NCBI GenBank assembly: GCA_003541285.1
Contig: DPMS01000148.1
Coordinates: 12,049 to 25,109, forward strand
Reading direction: 5' to 3'
Length of the DNA stretch: 13,061 bases
Source of the DNA: Actinomycetota bacterium
GTDB taxonomy: Bacteria > Actinomycetota > Actinomycetes > Streptosporangiales > Streptosporangiaceae
Position numbers and translations under genes: made by a program. Positions 1 through 7,865 of this stretch are shown piece by piece (within the stretch, counting starts at the first letter, position 1; each line of letters starts with the position of its first letter). The notes beneath the pieces were generated by a model. That model worked only from the letters and a program-made list of their open reading frames with translations, was not told the DNA's origin and ran no database searches.

Positions 1-146
1 CGCCTTGCTGGCGTCATCGATGAGGAATGCTTGGAACCCCTGCGATCCGCGCAGCCTGGCAGGGGCAGGTAGTCCTCCAGGACCGACCGGGTTATGCCGG
101 GCCTGGCCGCGAACACATCCGCTTCAGAGAACGTGTCCAGACTTGG
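1..146 (-). pseudogene. possible tyrosine-recombinase remnant
   Basis: Read on the minus strand, positions about 146-70 give a segment containing SEADVFAARPGITRSVLEDY. A second frame, from about 60 down to 1, gives GFQAFLIDDASKA. The two pieces together recall the N-terminal SAM-like DNA-binding part of actinobacterial phage-type integrases (a 'G-[IL]-T-R-x-[VL]-L-E-x-Y-L' helix, then a helix ending in 'FL-D-A'). This is pattern memory, not an alignment. There is no start codon, the frame breaks near 65, and the window edge cuts the left side. It lies just downstream of the CoA-transferase-family gene. Ordinary intergenic sequence is the alternative. Confidence 0.22.
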
Positions 147-149
147 ACA
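134..149. repeat. perfect dyad TGTCCA-N4-TGGACA
   Basis: Six-base arms TGTCCA (134-139) and TGGACA (144-149) flank the four bases GACT. The dyad begins 20 bases past the stop of the CoA-transferase-family gene on the minus strand. It could be a weak transcription-ending hairpin, but no T-run follows on either strand. It could also be a stray regulator site. Confidence 0.35.
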
Positions 150-168
150 AACACCGATCGCGCACGTT

Positions 169-2019
169 TCAGGTGCTGCTGAACAGCGCGACGATTTCGT
201 ACGCGCCCTGGACGATGGACTTGGTGGTCTGCAGGCCCATCTTGTCGAGTGTCCGGAGCATGGCATGGTTGTCGCAGAGGATGTCGGCGGTGAACCCGCG
301 TAGCCCGTGGGTTCTGGCGTATTCGGTGGTGTGCCGGAGGATCGCGGTGCCGAGTCCGATTCCCTGCCAGGCGGGGTGCACCATGATGGCGATGTCGGCT
401 AGGCGGGTTTCGGGGTCGACGTAGTAGGCGGTGCCGGCGATGATCTGCTCGCGTTCCCAGTCCTCTCCGGTGACGCCGGCGAACGCCATTTCGTTGCGGT
501 AGTCGACGCTGCACAGATGCTGGGCCTTCCGGTCCGATAGTGAGGCGAGGTTGATGAAGAAGCGGGTGTATACGTCGTGCGGGGTCATGGCGTAGAAGAG
601 GGCTTGCATGTGCTCGGCGTCTGTCGTCCGTGCCGGCCGGAGGAGGACGGATGTCCCGTTCCGCAGGACGATCGTGGTCTCGGCGGCGGTCGGGTAGGCG
701 CTACGGCTGCGCAGAAGTTGTCCGCCGGGCACGAGGTTGAGTTGTTTCGCTTCGTTCAGCAGGTCCTCGCGGTCATCTGGGTGGGCGATCTCGGTGAGGG
801 CGACGGCTCGCTCCTGCAGTGATTTGCCGAACAGGTAGGCAACGCCGTATTCGGTGACGACATAGTGCACGTCTGACCGCGGAATGGTGACGCCTTCGTT
901 GGCGTGCAGCCGGGGCCGGATCCGCGGTTCTCCGTCGTCGGTCCGCGACGCCAGGCAGATGATCGGCTTCCCGCCGCGTGAGAGTGCCGCACCATGGTGG
1001 AAGTCCGGCTGCGTTGCGACGCCGCCGTACAGTTCGCCGCCGAATTCGTCGGCGCATACCTGTCCGGTCAGGTCGATCGCGAACGCCTGGGTGACAGAGA
1101 CCAGCCGGTCCTGCGCGGCGAGCGCAGCGGGGTTACAGACCTGATCGATCGGCCGCAGCTGGACGTGGGGGTTATCGTCGATCAGGTCGTACAGCTTGCG
1201 CGTGCCGAGGGCCCAGCTCGCGATCGTTGTGCCCGGATCGACGCTCTTGCGGGCGCCGGTGATCACACCGGCGCCGATGAGGTCGATGATGGCGTCGGTG
1301 ACGACGTCGGAGTGAATGCCCAGGTCGTGCCGGTTGCGCAGGTACCGGAGCATTTCGTTCGGCACCCGGCCGAGGCCGATCTGCAACGTGGAGCCGTCGG
1401 GGATGATGCGTGCGACGTAGCGGGCTATCTGCACGCTGGCGTCCCCGATCGGCTGATGCACGTACTCGGTCGTCGGCGCGTCCACTTCGACGAGCCGGTC
1501 GAACCGATCGAGGGGAACGAGTGTGGCGGGCCCAGTGCGCGGCATGTTGGGGTTGATCTCGGCGACGACGCGGTCCGCGGTGTCGACGGCCGCGCGGGTG
1601 ACGTCGACTGAGACACCGAGACTGCACAACCCGTCCGCGTCCGGTGTGCTCACCTGGACCAGGGCGACATCGACGGGCATCCGCCCGGTCCGCATGAGAT
1701 CTGGCACGTCGGCAAGTGACACAGGCACGTAGTGCGCCCGGCCGGTGCGGACGAGCGCCCGGTCGCCACTGCCGACGACGAGTACCCGGTGGCGGAAACG
1801 GCTCGAACCCGTGGCGTAGTGCTCTGGCAGCGCTCCGCTCAGCAGCAGGTGGACGAGTTCGACGCCGGGCGGTGGACACAGCATCGCTTCGAGTGCCCGC
1901 AGCAGCGTCAGCGGCGCCGCGCAGCCGGTGCCCACGAAGACGTGATCCCCGGGCCGGATGACCGCCGTCGCCTCCTCGGCCGAGCAGAGCCTGTCGCGCC
2001 AGTACATCGCCGGCCTCAC
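169..2019 (-). CDS. acetyl-CoA hydrolase/4-hydroxybutyrate CoA-transferase family protein fused to a GNAT domain
   Basis: This 616-residue protein has two modules. Residues about 8-440 match the acetyl-CoA hydrolase/CoA-transferase family that includes 4-hydroxybutyrate CoA-transferase: IRPGDHVFVGTG near the start, IGLGRVPNEML at 214-224, GIHSD at 234-238, and GVATQPDFHHGAALSRGGKP in the CoA-transferase second half. Residues about 455-616 are a GNAT acyltransferase fold with the acetyl-CoA loop motif QGIGLG in HPAWQGIGLGTAIL. As I recall the family, a catalytic Glu sits in the 'H-[ST]-E' motif (Glu238 in AbfT, Glu294 in AarC). Here that position is Asp238. The GTG start (2019-2017) overlaps the TGA of the upstream cyclase gene as GTGA, suggesting translational coupling; ATG at 2007 is the alternative start. 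Given the lactonase and transhydrogenase nearby, hydroxybutyryl- or succinyl-type CoA chemistry is likely. The substrate is inferred. Confidence 0.88.
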   Translation of the reverse strand: MRPAMYWRDRLCSAEEATAVIRPGDHVFVGTGCAAPLTLLRALEAMLCPPPGVELVHLLLSGALPEHYATGSSRFRHRVLVVGSGDRALVRTGRAHYVPVSLADVPDLMRTGRMPVDVALVQVSTPDADGLCSLGVSVDVTRAAVDTADRVVAEINPNMPRTGPATLVPLDRFDRLVEVDAPTTEYVHQPIGDASVQIARYVARIIPDGSTLQIGLGRVPNEMLRYLRNRHDLGIHSDVVTDAIIDLIGAGVITGARKSVDPGTTIASWALGTRKLYDLIDDNPHVQLRPIDQVCNPAALAAQDRLVSVTQAFAIDLTGQVCADEFGGELYGGVATQPDFHHGAALSRGGKPIICLASRTDDGEPRIRPRLHANEGVTIPRSDVHYVVTEYGVAYLFGKSLQERAVALTEIAHPDDREDLLNEAKQLNLVPGGQLLRSRSAYPTAAETTIVLRNGTSVLLRPARTTDAEHMQALFYAMTPHDVYTRFFINLASLSDRKAQHLCSVDYRNEMAFAGVTGEDWEREQIIAGTAYYVDPETRLADIAIMVHPAWQGIGLGTAILRHTTEYARTHGLRGFTADILCDNHAMLRTLDKMGLQTTKSIVQGAYEIVALFSST

Positions 2020-4682
2020 GCGCCGCTCAAGACCGCGAACGCCTCATCGACCGCTGCCGTAAGGCCGAGCTTGCGCCCACGGTCCAGTTCCGCGGCGAAC
2101 CTGTCTTCGCCGAGAGCAGAACGTGCCGCGTCCCAGGTCTTGCCGTAGAACAGGTGCTCGTACGGGGGCACCGGCGTGCCCGCCTCTGCCCGTAGAGCGT
2201 CCGCCGCCCCCAGCAGGCGGGTGGCCGCATCGGGCCGGGCATCGACCGCCCAGGTGGCGATATTCTCCACGCAGTGCAGCGTGCAGAACACGCTGCCGAT
2301 CTTGCGATAGAGCGTCAGCGCCTCGCGCAGGCCGTCACGGCCGAGCGAGGGATCACCCAAAGTCTGCCAGTGCGTGTACGCGGAGAACTCGGCGGCGTGC
2401 GCGACCAGCTGCGGGATCCCGGTCGGCCGGACGAGTTTCTCGTGCTCCTCGACGTACTCGAGGCCCGCCGTGCGGTCGCCGTACATGAACTCCCAGATGG
2501 CGACGAGCTGCAGGGTAAAGGCGATCCCGACCGTGTCGCCGAGTTCCCGGAACCCCCGCAGCGCGGCGTGCAGCCGCTCCCCCGCGGCCGGCGTCCGGCC
2601 AAGACCCCACTCGGCGATACCGAGGCCATGCAGCGCCCACGCCTCGCCACGCCGGTGCCCAAGCTCCTGGTAGAGCTTCAGCGCGTGCTCGTGGCGCGAC
2701 CGCCCCACGGCGTAGTCCCCCTGGTCACTGGCCAGCTCACCCGCCGCGTACAGGGCCTTGGCGAGGATTTTCGGCGGGGCCCCGGCAGCGTTGGCGAGCA
2801 GCCGGTCCAGCCACATCCGGCCCTCCCGGACGGCGCGGACGTACCAGTAGCGGAACAGCGTCGCGGCACAGGCCAGCCCCGTCGCCGTGTCCCCGCCCGC
2901 CAGGGACCACGACAGCGCGGCCCGCACGTCGTCAAGCTCAGTGGCGACGGCGTCAAGCCACCGCTCCTGCCCGGGGCCGTCGAGGTGCGCCTGAGCCGTG
3001 CGCGCAAAGGAGTTCACCCAGGTGAGGTGGGCGTCGCGCATGCTTTGCAGCTCTGCGTTGCGAAGCAGCCGGTCCTTGCCATAGGCACGCATGGTCTCCA
3101 GCAGCCGGTACCGGCTGGGCGGACCCGGCTGCTCGTGCACCACCAGGGAGCGGTCGACCAGGCCGGTGAGCAGGTCGAGCACATCGAGCGCCTGGATCGG
3201 GCCGCTGGCGCAGACTTGTTCGGCGGCGGTGAGAGTGAACCCACTGGCGAACACCGACAGCCGCTCGAACAGGCGCCGCTGCGGCTCATCGAGAAGGTCA
3301 TAGCTCCACCCGACCGCCGCCTCCAGCGTGTGCTGCCGCGGCAGCGACGTCCGGGCACCACCGGTGAGCAGCCGGAACCGGTCGTCGAGCCGATCGGCGA
3401 TCTCGCTGGCGGACAGGACGCGAACACGCGCCGCCGCGAGTTCGATCGCCAGCGGGAGGCCGTCGAGGCGGGCGCAGATCTGCGCCACCGCCTCACGATC
3501 AGCGCCGATGGGACGGTACCGGGGATCCGTCTCGCCGGCGCGCTCCAGGAACAATCGCTCGGCGTCGGACACCGCGACACCGCCCGGCAATGACAGCGAC
3601 GGCACCCGCCAGGCCACTTCGCCCGGCGTGTGCAGTGCCTCCCGGCTGGTCGCGAGCACCTTGACGCCCGGACATCTCTCCAGCACCTGCCGGGTGAGCG
3701 AGGCCGCGGCCGCGAGCAGATGTTCGCAGTTGTCCAACAGGAGGAGCACCTGGCGTTCGTGCAGGAACCCCAAGACGCTATCGGCCCACGACCGCCCCGG
3801 CTGCTCAGCGATCCCCAACGCCGACGCCACCGCCTGCGGCACCAGCTCCGGCTCGCCCAGCCCGGCGAGATCCACGACCCATGCGCCGTCAGTGAAGGCG
3901 TCTGCCTGTTCGGCGGCAAACTGCAGCGCGAGCCTGGTCTTGCCGACCCCGCCCGCACCAGTCAGCGTGAGCAGCCGGGTACGGCCGAGCAGGCCGGCCA
4001 GCTCGGTGAGTTCCTGTTCGCGTCCGACCAGGCTCGATGGCAAAGCGGGCAGGTTGTTCGGCAGCACATCGAGAGACCGGAGCGGCGGAAACTCCGCGTC
4101 CAGCTCCGGATGGAGCACCTGCAGCAATCGCACCGCGACCGACAGGTCCCGCAGCCGGTGCTGGCCGAGGTCGAGGAACGACACATCCGGCACAGGGCCG
4201 AGCGCGAGCCGTCGGTATGCCGCGTCGGACACCAGCACCTGACCGCCGTGCGCGACTCCCATGATCCGTGCGCACCGGTTCACCGGGACACCGTGGTAGT
4301 CGCCGTGCTCGGGCTCCGCACCGGCGGTGTGCAGCCCCATCCGTGCCCGCAGCGCTCCAGTCTCCGTCCATGCCACAGCCCGCAGTCCACGCTGTGCCTC
4401 GACGGCCGCGAGCACCGCCGCATGGGCGGACCGGAAGACCGCGAACAAGCCGTCGCCGGTGTCCTTGACCACCGTCCCGCCGCATGCGGCAACCGCGCTG
4501 CGCACGACCGACTGATGTCTGGCCAGCGCCGCGGGCATCGCGCCCGGGTGCTGCTCCCACGCTCGCGTGCTGCCTTCGATGTCAGAGAACAGGAACGTCA
4601 CTTCGCCCGCCGGCAGATCCTTAAGCTCAACGCTCACCGCGTCGGCCGGCGCTGTCGGCGGTTGGCGGGTCCGAAATGTCAT
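2016..4682 (-). CDS. class III nucleotide cyclase - STAND ATPase - TPR-like regulator
   Basis: This is an 888-residue signalling protein. Residues about 26-190 form a class III adenylyl/guanylyl cyclase domain with both metal aspartates (Asp34 in FSDIEGST, Asp77 in TGDGLF). Lys73 and Asp128 sit at the purine-specifying positions, and Asn135 and Arg139 are the transition-state pair, with the same spacing as in mycobacterial Rv1625c, so the domain should be active and favour ATP. From about 218 comes a STAND/LuxR-type ATPase: Walker A GAGGVGKT (242-249) and Walker B VLLLLDNCEH (312-321). The C-terminal part is helical and TPR-like, and ends without a LuxR HTH, unlike the mycobacterial Rv0386/Rv2488c fusions. 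I chose ATG 4682 because AGGGGG lies about 8 bases upstream and the cyclase fold starts right after it. An upstream ATG at 4976 would add 98 low-complexity residues running into the gntR 3' end. The 217-base gap to gntR holds no other gene I can support. Confidence 0.9.
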   Translation of the reverse strand: MTFRTRQPPTAPADAVSVELKDLPAGEVTFLFSDIEGSTRAWEQHPGAMPAALARHQSVVRSAVAACGGTVVKDTGDGLFAVFRSAHAAVLAAVEAQRGLRAVAWTETGALRARMGLHTAGAEPEHGDYHGVPVNRCARIMGVAHGGQVLVSDAAYRRLALGPVPDVSFLDLGQHRLRDLSVAVRLLQVLHPELDAEFPPLRSLDVLPNNLPALPSSLVGREQELTELAGLLGRTRLLTLTGAGGVGKTRLALQFAAEQADAFTDGAWVVDLAGLGEPELVPQAVASALGIAEQPGRSWADSVLGFLHERQVLLLLDNCEHLLAAAASLTRQVLERCPGVKVLATSREALHTPGEVAWRVPSLSLPGGVAVSDAERLFLERAGETDPRYRPIGADREAVAQICARLDGLPLAIELAAARVRVLSASEIADRLDDRFRLLTGGARTSLPRQHTLEAAVGWSYDLLDEPQRRLFERLSVFASGFTLTAAEQVCASGPIQALDVLDLLTGLVDRSLVVHEQPGPPSRYRLLETMRAYGKDRLLRNAELQSMRDAHLTWVNSFARTAQAHLDGPGQERWLDAVATELDDVRAALSWSLAGGDTATGLACAATLFRYWYVRAVREGRMWLDRLLANAAGAPPKILAKALYAAGELASDQGDYAVGRSRHEHALKLYQELGHRRGEAWALHGLGIAEWGLGRTPAAGERLHAALRGFRELGDTVGIAFTLQLVAIWEFMYGDRTAGLEYVEEHEKLVRPTGIPQLVAHAAEFSAYTHWQTLGDPSLGRDGLREALTLYRKIGSVFCTLHCVENIATWAVDARPDAATRLLGAADALRAEAGTPVPPYEHLFYGKTWDAARSALGEDRFAAELDRGRKLGLTAAVDEAFAVLSGA

Positions 4683-4899
4683 GACCGTCGCCCCCTGGGC
4701 AGCGTCCCGGATACGACGATCGTCCCAGCGCAGAGCCTGACCAAGCCAGGGCAGAAGGTCCCGAATCGCCGGGCGGCCCAGGCGTGGGCGGCAGCGAGGT
4801 ACCGGCACATCAGCTCCCCGGCGAGCTGGGCGAGTTACGCAGGATGTGATCGGCACACCGGACCAGCGCTCGACGCGGTGACGAGGCAGTATGCGCGGC

Positions 4900-5664
4900 T
4901 CAGATCGGCCCCATGTGCACCCACAGGTCCTCGGCACGCACGTGCCCTCCTGCTTCCGTGGCCGCCTGTGCCACAAGCAGTTTTCCGGTATGCGACACGT
5001 GGTACATCATCGTCTCCCCCGCAGCGCCCACGTCGCCTGCCGCGATGGCGTCGATGATGGGTTCGTGCTCGTTCGCGATCGTGTCGAGGTCGCGGGAGCG
5101 GTCCACGGTGGACGCACCGAGGATGCGGGTGACGTCCCGGAGGTTGTCCACGAGGCTGATCATTCGGCTGTTGCCGGTCTCGCTGAGGATCAGGTGATGC
5201 AGGTGCTGGTCATGGCGCATGAACAGGGCCTCGTCATGGTCGAGCACCGCCGCCCGCATCTGCGTCAGTTCCGCCCGGAGCCCAGCCACCAGGTCTGCGG
5301 ATGCCTGACGCGCTGCCCGGCGGGCCGCCGGGACCTCCAACAGGAGCCGCAACTGAAAGATCTCCGCGACGTCTGTCGGCCCGGGGATCACCACCCGGAA
5401 CCCGCGATTGCGCTCGAGTTTCACCATGCCGGCCTCAGTAAGCCGCATGAGTGCCTCACGCACCGGGCTCCGGGAGACGCCCAGCATGGCCGCGATCTGG
5501 TAGGCGGAGTACAGCTGCCCGGGCTGGAGCGCGCCGCTGCGCACCGCCTGGCGGATCGCGGCGACCGTCTGGTCGGTCAAGGATGCAGCAGGCGGCGCAA
5601 GTGGCTCCAGCGCGACCGCAGTGGGCTGAGCGGGCATGGCGACACGATACCGGCAGCGCCCCAT
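4900..5664 (-). CDS. GntR-family (FadR/FCD subfamily) transcriptional regulator
   Basis: The protein is about 254 residues. Numbered from the ATG at 5637, a winged HTH covers about 20-82: AYQIAAMLGVSRSPVREALM is the helix-turn-helix and LERNRGFRV is the wing. An FCD effector domain covers about 88-225. The FCD metal-site pattern is visible: Asp and His in RHDQHLHHLI, a His in NEHEPIIDA, and a His in MYHVSH. Such FCD domains usually bind a small carboxylate. ATG 5664 is preferred because AAGGA lies 9 bases upstream. ATG 5637 gives a more typical 245-residue protein but has no Shine-Dalgarno, although a TATCGT just before it would allow a leaderless mRNA. It is divergent from the lactonase operon, and a strong dyad sits 18 bases before its start, so it probably controls both arms and itself. 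A hydroxyacid such as 4-hydroxybutyrate as ligand is inferred. Confidence 0.92.
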   Translation of the reverse strand: MGRCRYRVAMPAQPTAVALEPLAPPAASLTDQTVAAIRQAVRSGALQPGQLYSAYQIAAMLGVSRSPVREALMRLTEAGMVKLERNRGFRVVIPGPTDVAEIFQLRLLLEVPAARRAARQASADLVAGLRAELTQMRAAVLDHDEALFMRHDQHLHHLILSETGNSRMISLVDNLRDVTRILGASTVDRSRDLDTIANEHEPIIDAIAAGDVGAAGETMMYHVSHTGKLLVAQAATEAGGHVRAEDLWVHMGPI

Positions 5665-5681
5665 CTGGCCCCATCCTTGAC

Positions 5682-5704
5682 ACGTAGCATGCCACATGCG
5701 ACGT
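5682..5704. promoter_or_regulatory. 23-bp inverted repeat, candidate GntR operator
   Basis: The left arm ACGTAGCATG (5682-5691) and right arm CATGCGACGT (5695-5704) flank CCA. Nine of ten positions pair; the inner five (GCATG/CATGC) and outer four (ACGT/ACGT) are perfect, with one mismatched pair between. It lies in the only non-coding gap between the divergent regulator and lactonase genes, which is the usual place for an autoregulatory GntR/FCD site. The left arm abuts a TTGACA (5677-5682) that could be a -35 for the lactonase operon, though no good -10 lies 16-18 bases on. Confidence 0.65.
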
Positions 5705-5710
5705 TACGAA

Positions 5711-5728
5711 TCCGAGATCTTATCCGAG
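5711..5728 (+). repeat. short direct repeat TCCGAG in the lactonase leader
   Basis: TCCGAG occurs at 5711-5716 and again at 5723-5728, 12 bases apart and therefore about one helical turn. The second copy runs into the GAGGGAG Shine-Dalgarno (5726-5732) of the lactonase. It may be chance, or a second regulator contact. Confidence 0.25.
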
Positions 5729-5738
5729 GGAGTACCCG

Positions 5739-6551
5739 ATGGCGACAGCGACGAAGCTGCACGTGCTCGACTGCGGGGCGATGAGCTGCGACCTGACCTG
5801 GCTGCTGCTGAAACCGGGGCGGAGCATCCGGCCCCGGGCGCAGAAGGACAAGCCGGTCGAGTGGTACCCGTGCACCACCCACGCGGTCGTGGTGGAGACA
5901 CCCGGGGGGAGGATGCTCTGGGACACCAGCTGCCCGCGTGACTGGGAGACCCGGTGGGAGCCGACCGGGCTGCAGGAGTTCTTCCCCTACGACCAGGTCT
6001 CCGAGAATGAGTACCTGGATGCCAGGCTCAGCCAGCTCGGCATCGGGGCAGGCGACCTGGACTACGTGGTGCTGTCGCACCTGCACTTCGACCATGCCGG
6101 CAACGTGCGCACGTTTGCCGGGGCAGGCCCGCGCCTGGTCGTCAACGACAAAGAGAAGGAGTGGGCCTTTGGGTACGAGGGGGCGTTCAACGGCGCCCAC
6201 CTCAAGGCCGATTATGAGGGGATCGAGTTCGAGACCGTCTCCGGCGACGTTGAGTTCCTGCCTGGGGTCTCATTCATCGAGGCACCTGGGCACACGCCGG
6301 GCACGATGGCGATGAAGGTGGATTTGCCGGAAACCGGTGCCATGATCTTCACCTCGGATGCCGTCTACATGGGCGACGCCTACGGCCCGCCCGCCACCCC
6401 AGCCGCAATCGTCAACGACCTGTCCGCCTGGTACGCCTCGGTGGAGAAGATCCGCCGCCTCGCGGAGCAGTCCGACGCCACGGTGGTGTTCGGGCACGAC
6501 GCGGAGCAACTGCGGTCACTGCGCCGCGCGCCCGACGGGTACTACGCCTGA
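5739..6551 (+). CDS. metallo-beta-lactamase-fold lactonase (AiiA/AttM-like)
   Basis: This 270-residue cytosolic enzyme has the complete dinuclear-zinc set of the N-acyl-homoserine-lactone/gamma-butyrolactone lactonase family: HLHFDH (His114, His116, Asp118, His119), GHTPG (His185), TSDAVY (Asp207) and FGHD (His253). Tyr210, three residues after Asp207, matches the AiiA tyrosine that helps position the lactone. No signal peptide is seen. GAGGGAG six bases before ATG 5739 fixes the start. It is the first gene of an operon with a 4-hydroxyacid transhydrogenase, which favours gamma-butyrolactone or another simple lactone as substrate, giving 4-hydroxybutyrate, as AttM/BlcC does in Agrobacterium. 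Quorum-quenching of acyl-homoserine lactones remains possible as a side activity. Family assignment is firm; substrate is inferred. Confidence 0.9.
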   Translation: MATATKLHVLDCGAMSCDLTWLLLKPGRSIRPRAQKDKPVEWYPCTTHAVVVETPGGRMLWDTSCPRDWETRWEPTGLQEFFPYDQVSENEYLDARLSQLGIGAGDLDYVVLSHLHFDHAGNVRTFAGAGPRLVVNDKEKEWAFGYEGAFNGAHLKADYEGIEFETVSGDVEFLPGVSFIEAPGHTPGTMAMKVDLPETGAMIFTSDAVYMGDAYGPPATPAAIVNDLSAWYASVEKIRRLAEQSDATVVFGHDAEQLRSLRRAPDGYYA

Positions 6552-6566
6552 CGAAAGGGGAAGACC

Positions 6567-7862
6567 GTGGCCGCCAGCCTGCCCGCGCCCGCGAACCCTG
6601 AGGCGATCTTCACCTACGGGGCGCCGCTGCTCAAGTTCGGTCCCGGCGCGGCCGAGGAGATCGGGTTCGACCTGGCCCAGTACGGGGCCCGCCGCGCCCT
6701 GGTCGTCACCGACCCCGGGGTCGCGGCGACCGGCGCACCGCAGCGGGTCGCCGACCAGATGGCCGCGTTCGGCATCGAGGCCGCCGTGTTCGACGGGGCC
6801 CACGTCGAACCCACCGACGCCAGCATGGAAGCGGCGGTCGCCCACGCCCGCGAGTCCGGCCCCTGGGACGCGTTCGTCGCGGTCGGCGGCGGCTCCAGCA
6901 TCGACACCGCCAAGGCGGTCAATCTGATGCTGACCAACCCCGGGGAGTTGATGGACTACATCAACGCCCCGGTCGGCAGGGCCGCCGTCCCCGTCAACCC
7001 GCTCAAGCCGCTGATCGCGGTGCCGACCACGACCGGTACCGGAGCCGAATCCACCACCGTGTGTGTGCTGGACGTGCTCGCACTCAGGGTGAAGACCGGC
7101 ATCAGCCACGCCCGGCTGCGCCCCACCCTGGCGGTGATCGACCCGAGGCTCACCCTCAGCCAGCCTGCCGGGGTGACCGCCTCGGCGGGCATGGACATCC
7201 TGTGCCACGCCCTGGAAAGCTACACCGCCCGCTGGTACACCACCTACGAGCACAAGACCCCGCAGCAGCGGGTACCCTACTGCGGGTCGAACCCGATCTC
7301 CGACATGTGGTCGGAGAAGGCAATGCGGCTGCTCGCCACCTCATTCCGCACCGCCGTCAAGCATGGCGACGACGAGCAGGCGCGCGCTGACATGGCGATC
7401 GCGGCCACCTTCGCCGGCATGGGATTCGGCAACGCCGGCGTGCACATCCCGCACGCCAACGCCTACCCGATCGCCGGGCGGGTACGCGAGTTCCACCCCA
7501 AGGACTACCCGGCCCACGAGCCGATGGTCCCGCACGGCATGTCAGTCGCGCTCACCGCCCCGGAGGCGTTCCGGTTCACGTTCGATGCCGCCCCTGAGCG
7601 GCACCTGCAGGCCACTCAATTTCTCGCACCCGGTGCCGACCGGCCCTCCCGCGATGCCGAGTTCCTCCCCTCCGTCCTGGTCGCGCTGATGAGGGACATC
7701 GATATCCCGAACGGCGTTGCCGCGGTCGGGTACACCCACGGTGACATCCCCGATCTGGTGGAGGGCACCATGAAGCAGCAGCGGCTGCTGGCGACCTGCC
7801 CGAAGCCAGTCACCGAGGACGACATCGCAGGCATTTTCGCCCGTTCCATGGAGTTGTGGTAG
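6567..7862 (+). CDS. hydroxyacid-oxoacid transhydrogenase (iron-containing alcohol dehydrogenase family)
   Basis: This 431-residue protein oxidises 4-hydroxybutyrate to succinic semialdehyde while reducing 2-oxoglutarate to D-2-hydroxyglutarate, if it acts as its family does. It has the iron-ADH features GGGSSIDTAK (107-116) and TTTGTGAES (154-162), with metal ligands expected at Asp210 and His214 (GMDILCHALE), His296 and His323 (VPHGM). What separates it from ordinary butanol/GHB dehydrogenases is its close match to human ADHFE1 as I remember it: GSNPISDMW, GFGNAGVH, the insert around FHPKDYPAHEPMVPHG, and a C-terminus running AAVGYTHGDIPDLVEGT. The start is GTG 6567, preceded by AAAGGGGAAG, 15 bases after the lactonase stop. 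D-2-hydroxyglutarate must be recycled by an enzyme outside this window. Confidence 0.88.
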   Translation: MAASLPAPANPEAIFTYGAPLLKFGPGAAEEIGFDLAQYGARRALVVTDPGVAATGAPQRVADQMAAFGIEAAVFDGAHVEPTDASMEAAVAHARESGPWDAFVAVGGGSSIDTAKAVNLMLTNPGELMDYINAPVGRAAVPVNPLKPLIAVPTTTGTGAESTTVCVLDVLALRVKTGISHARLRPTLAVIDPRLTLSQPAGVTASAGMDILCHALESYTARWYTTYEHKTPQQRVPYCGSNPISDMWSEKAMRLLATSFRTAVKHGDDEQARADMAIAATFAGMGFGNAGVHIPHANAYPIAGRVREFHPKDYPAHEPMVPHGMSVALTAPEAFRFTFDAAPERHLQATQFLAPGADRPSRDAEFLPSVLVALMRDIDIPNGVAAVGYTHGDIPDLVEGTMKQQRLLATCPKPVTEDDIAGIFARSMELW

Positions 7863-7865
7863 CCG

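Noticed and set aside
2274..3593. Long + strand open frame (439 codons) opposite the cyclase-ATPase gene
   Set aside because: Antisense shadow of a clear domain-bearing gene; its translation is Arg/Gln/Pro-rich with no recognisable fold.
4683..4976. N-terminal extension of the cyclase protein from ATG 4976
   Set aside because: It would overlap the gntR 3' end and adds 98 Arg/Pro-rich residues before the cyclase fold, while ATG 4682 has a good ribosome site.
3630..5057. Long + strand open frame (475 codons)
   Set aside because: Antisense to the cyclase domain and the gntR 3' end; low-complexity translation, no motif.
5677..5711. Consensus sigma-70 promoter starting with TTGACA for the lactonase operon
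   Set aside because: No acceptable -10 at 16-18 bases; TACGAA at 5705 is 22 bases away. Kept only as a note under the operator.
5739..6551. Calling the lactonase a dedicated quorum-quenching AHL lactonase
   Set aside because: The zinc motif cannot separate AHL from gamma-butyrolactone substrates, and the operon partners favour a catabolic lactone.
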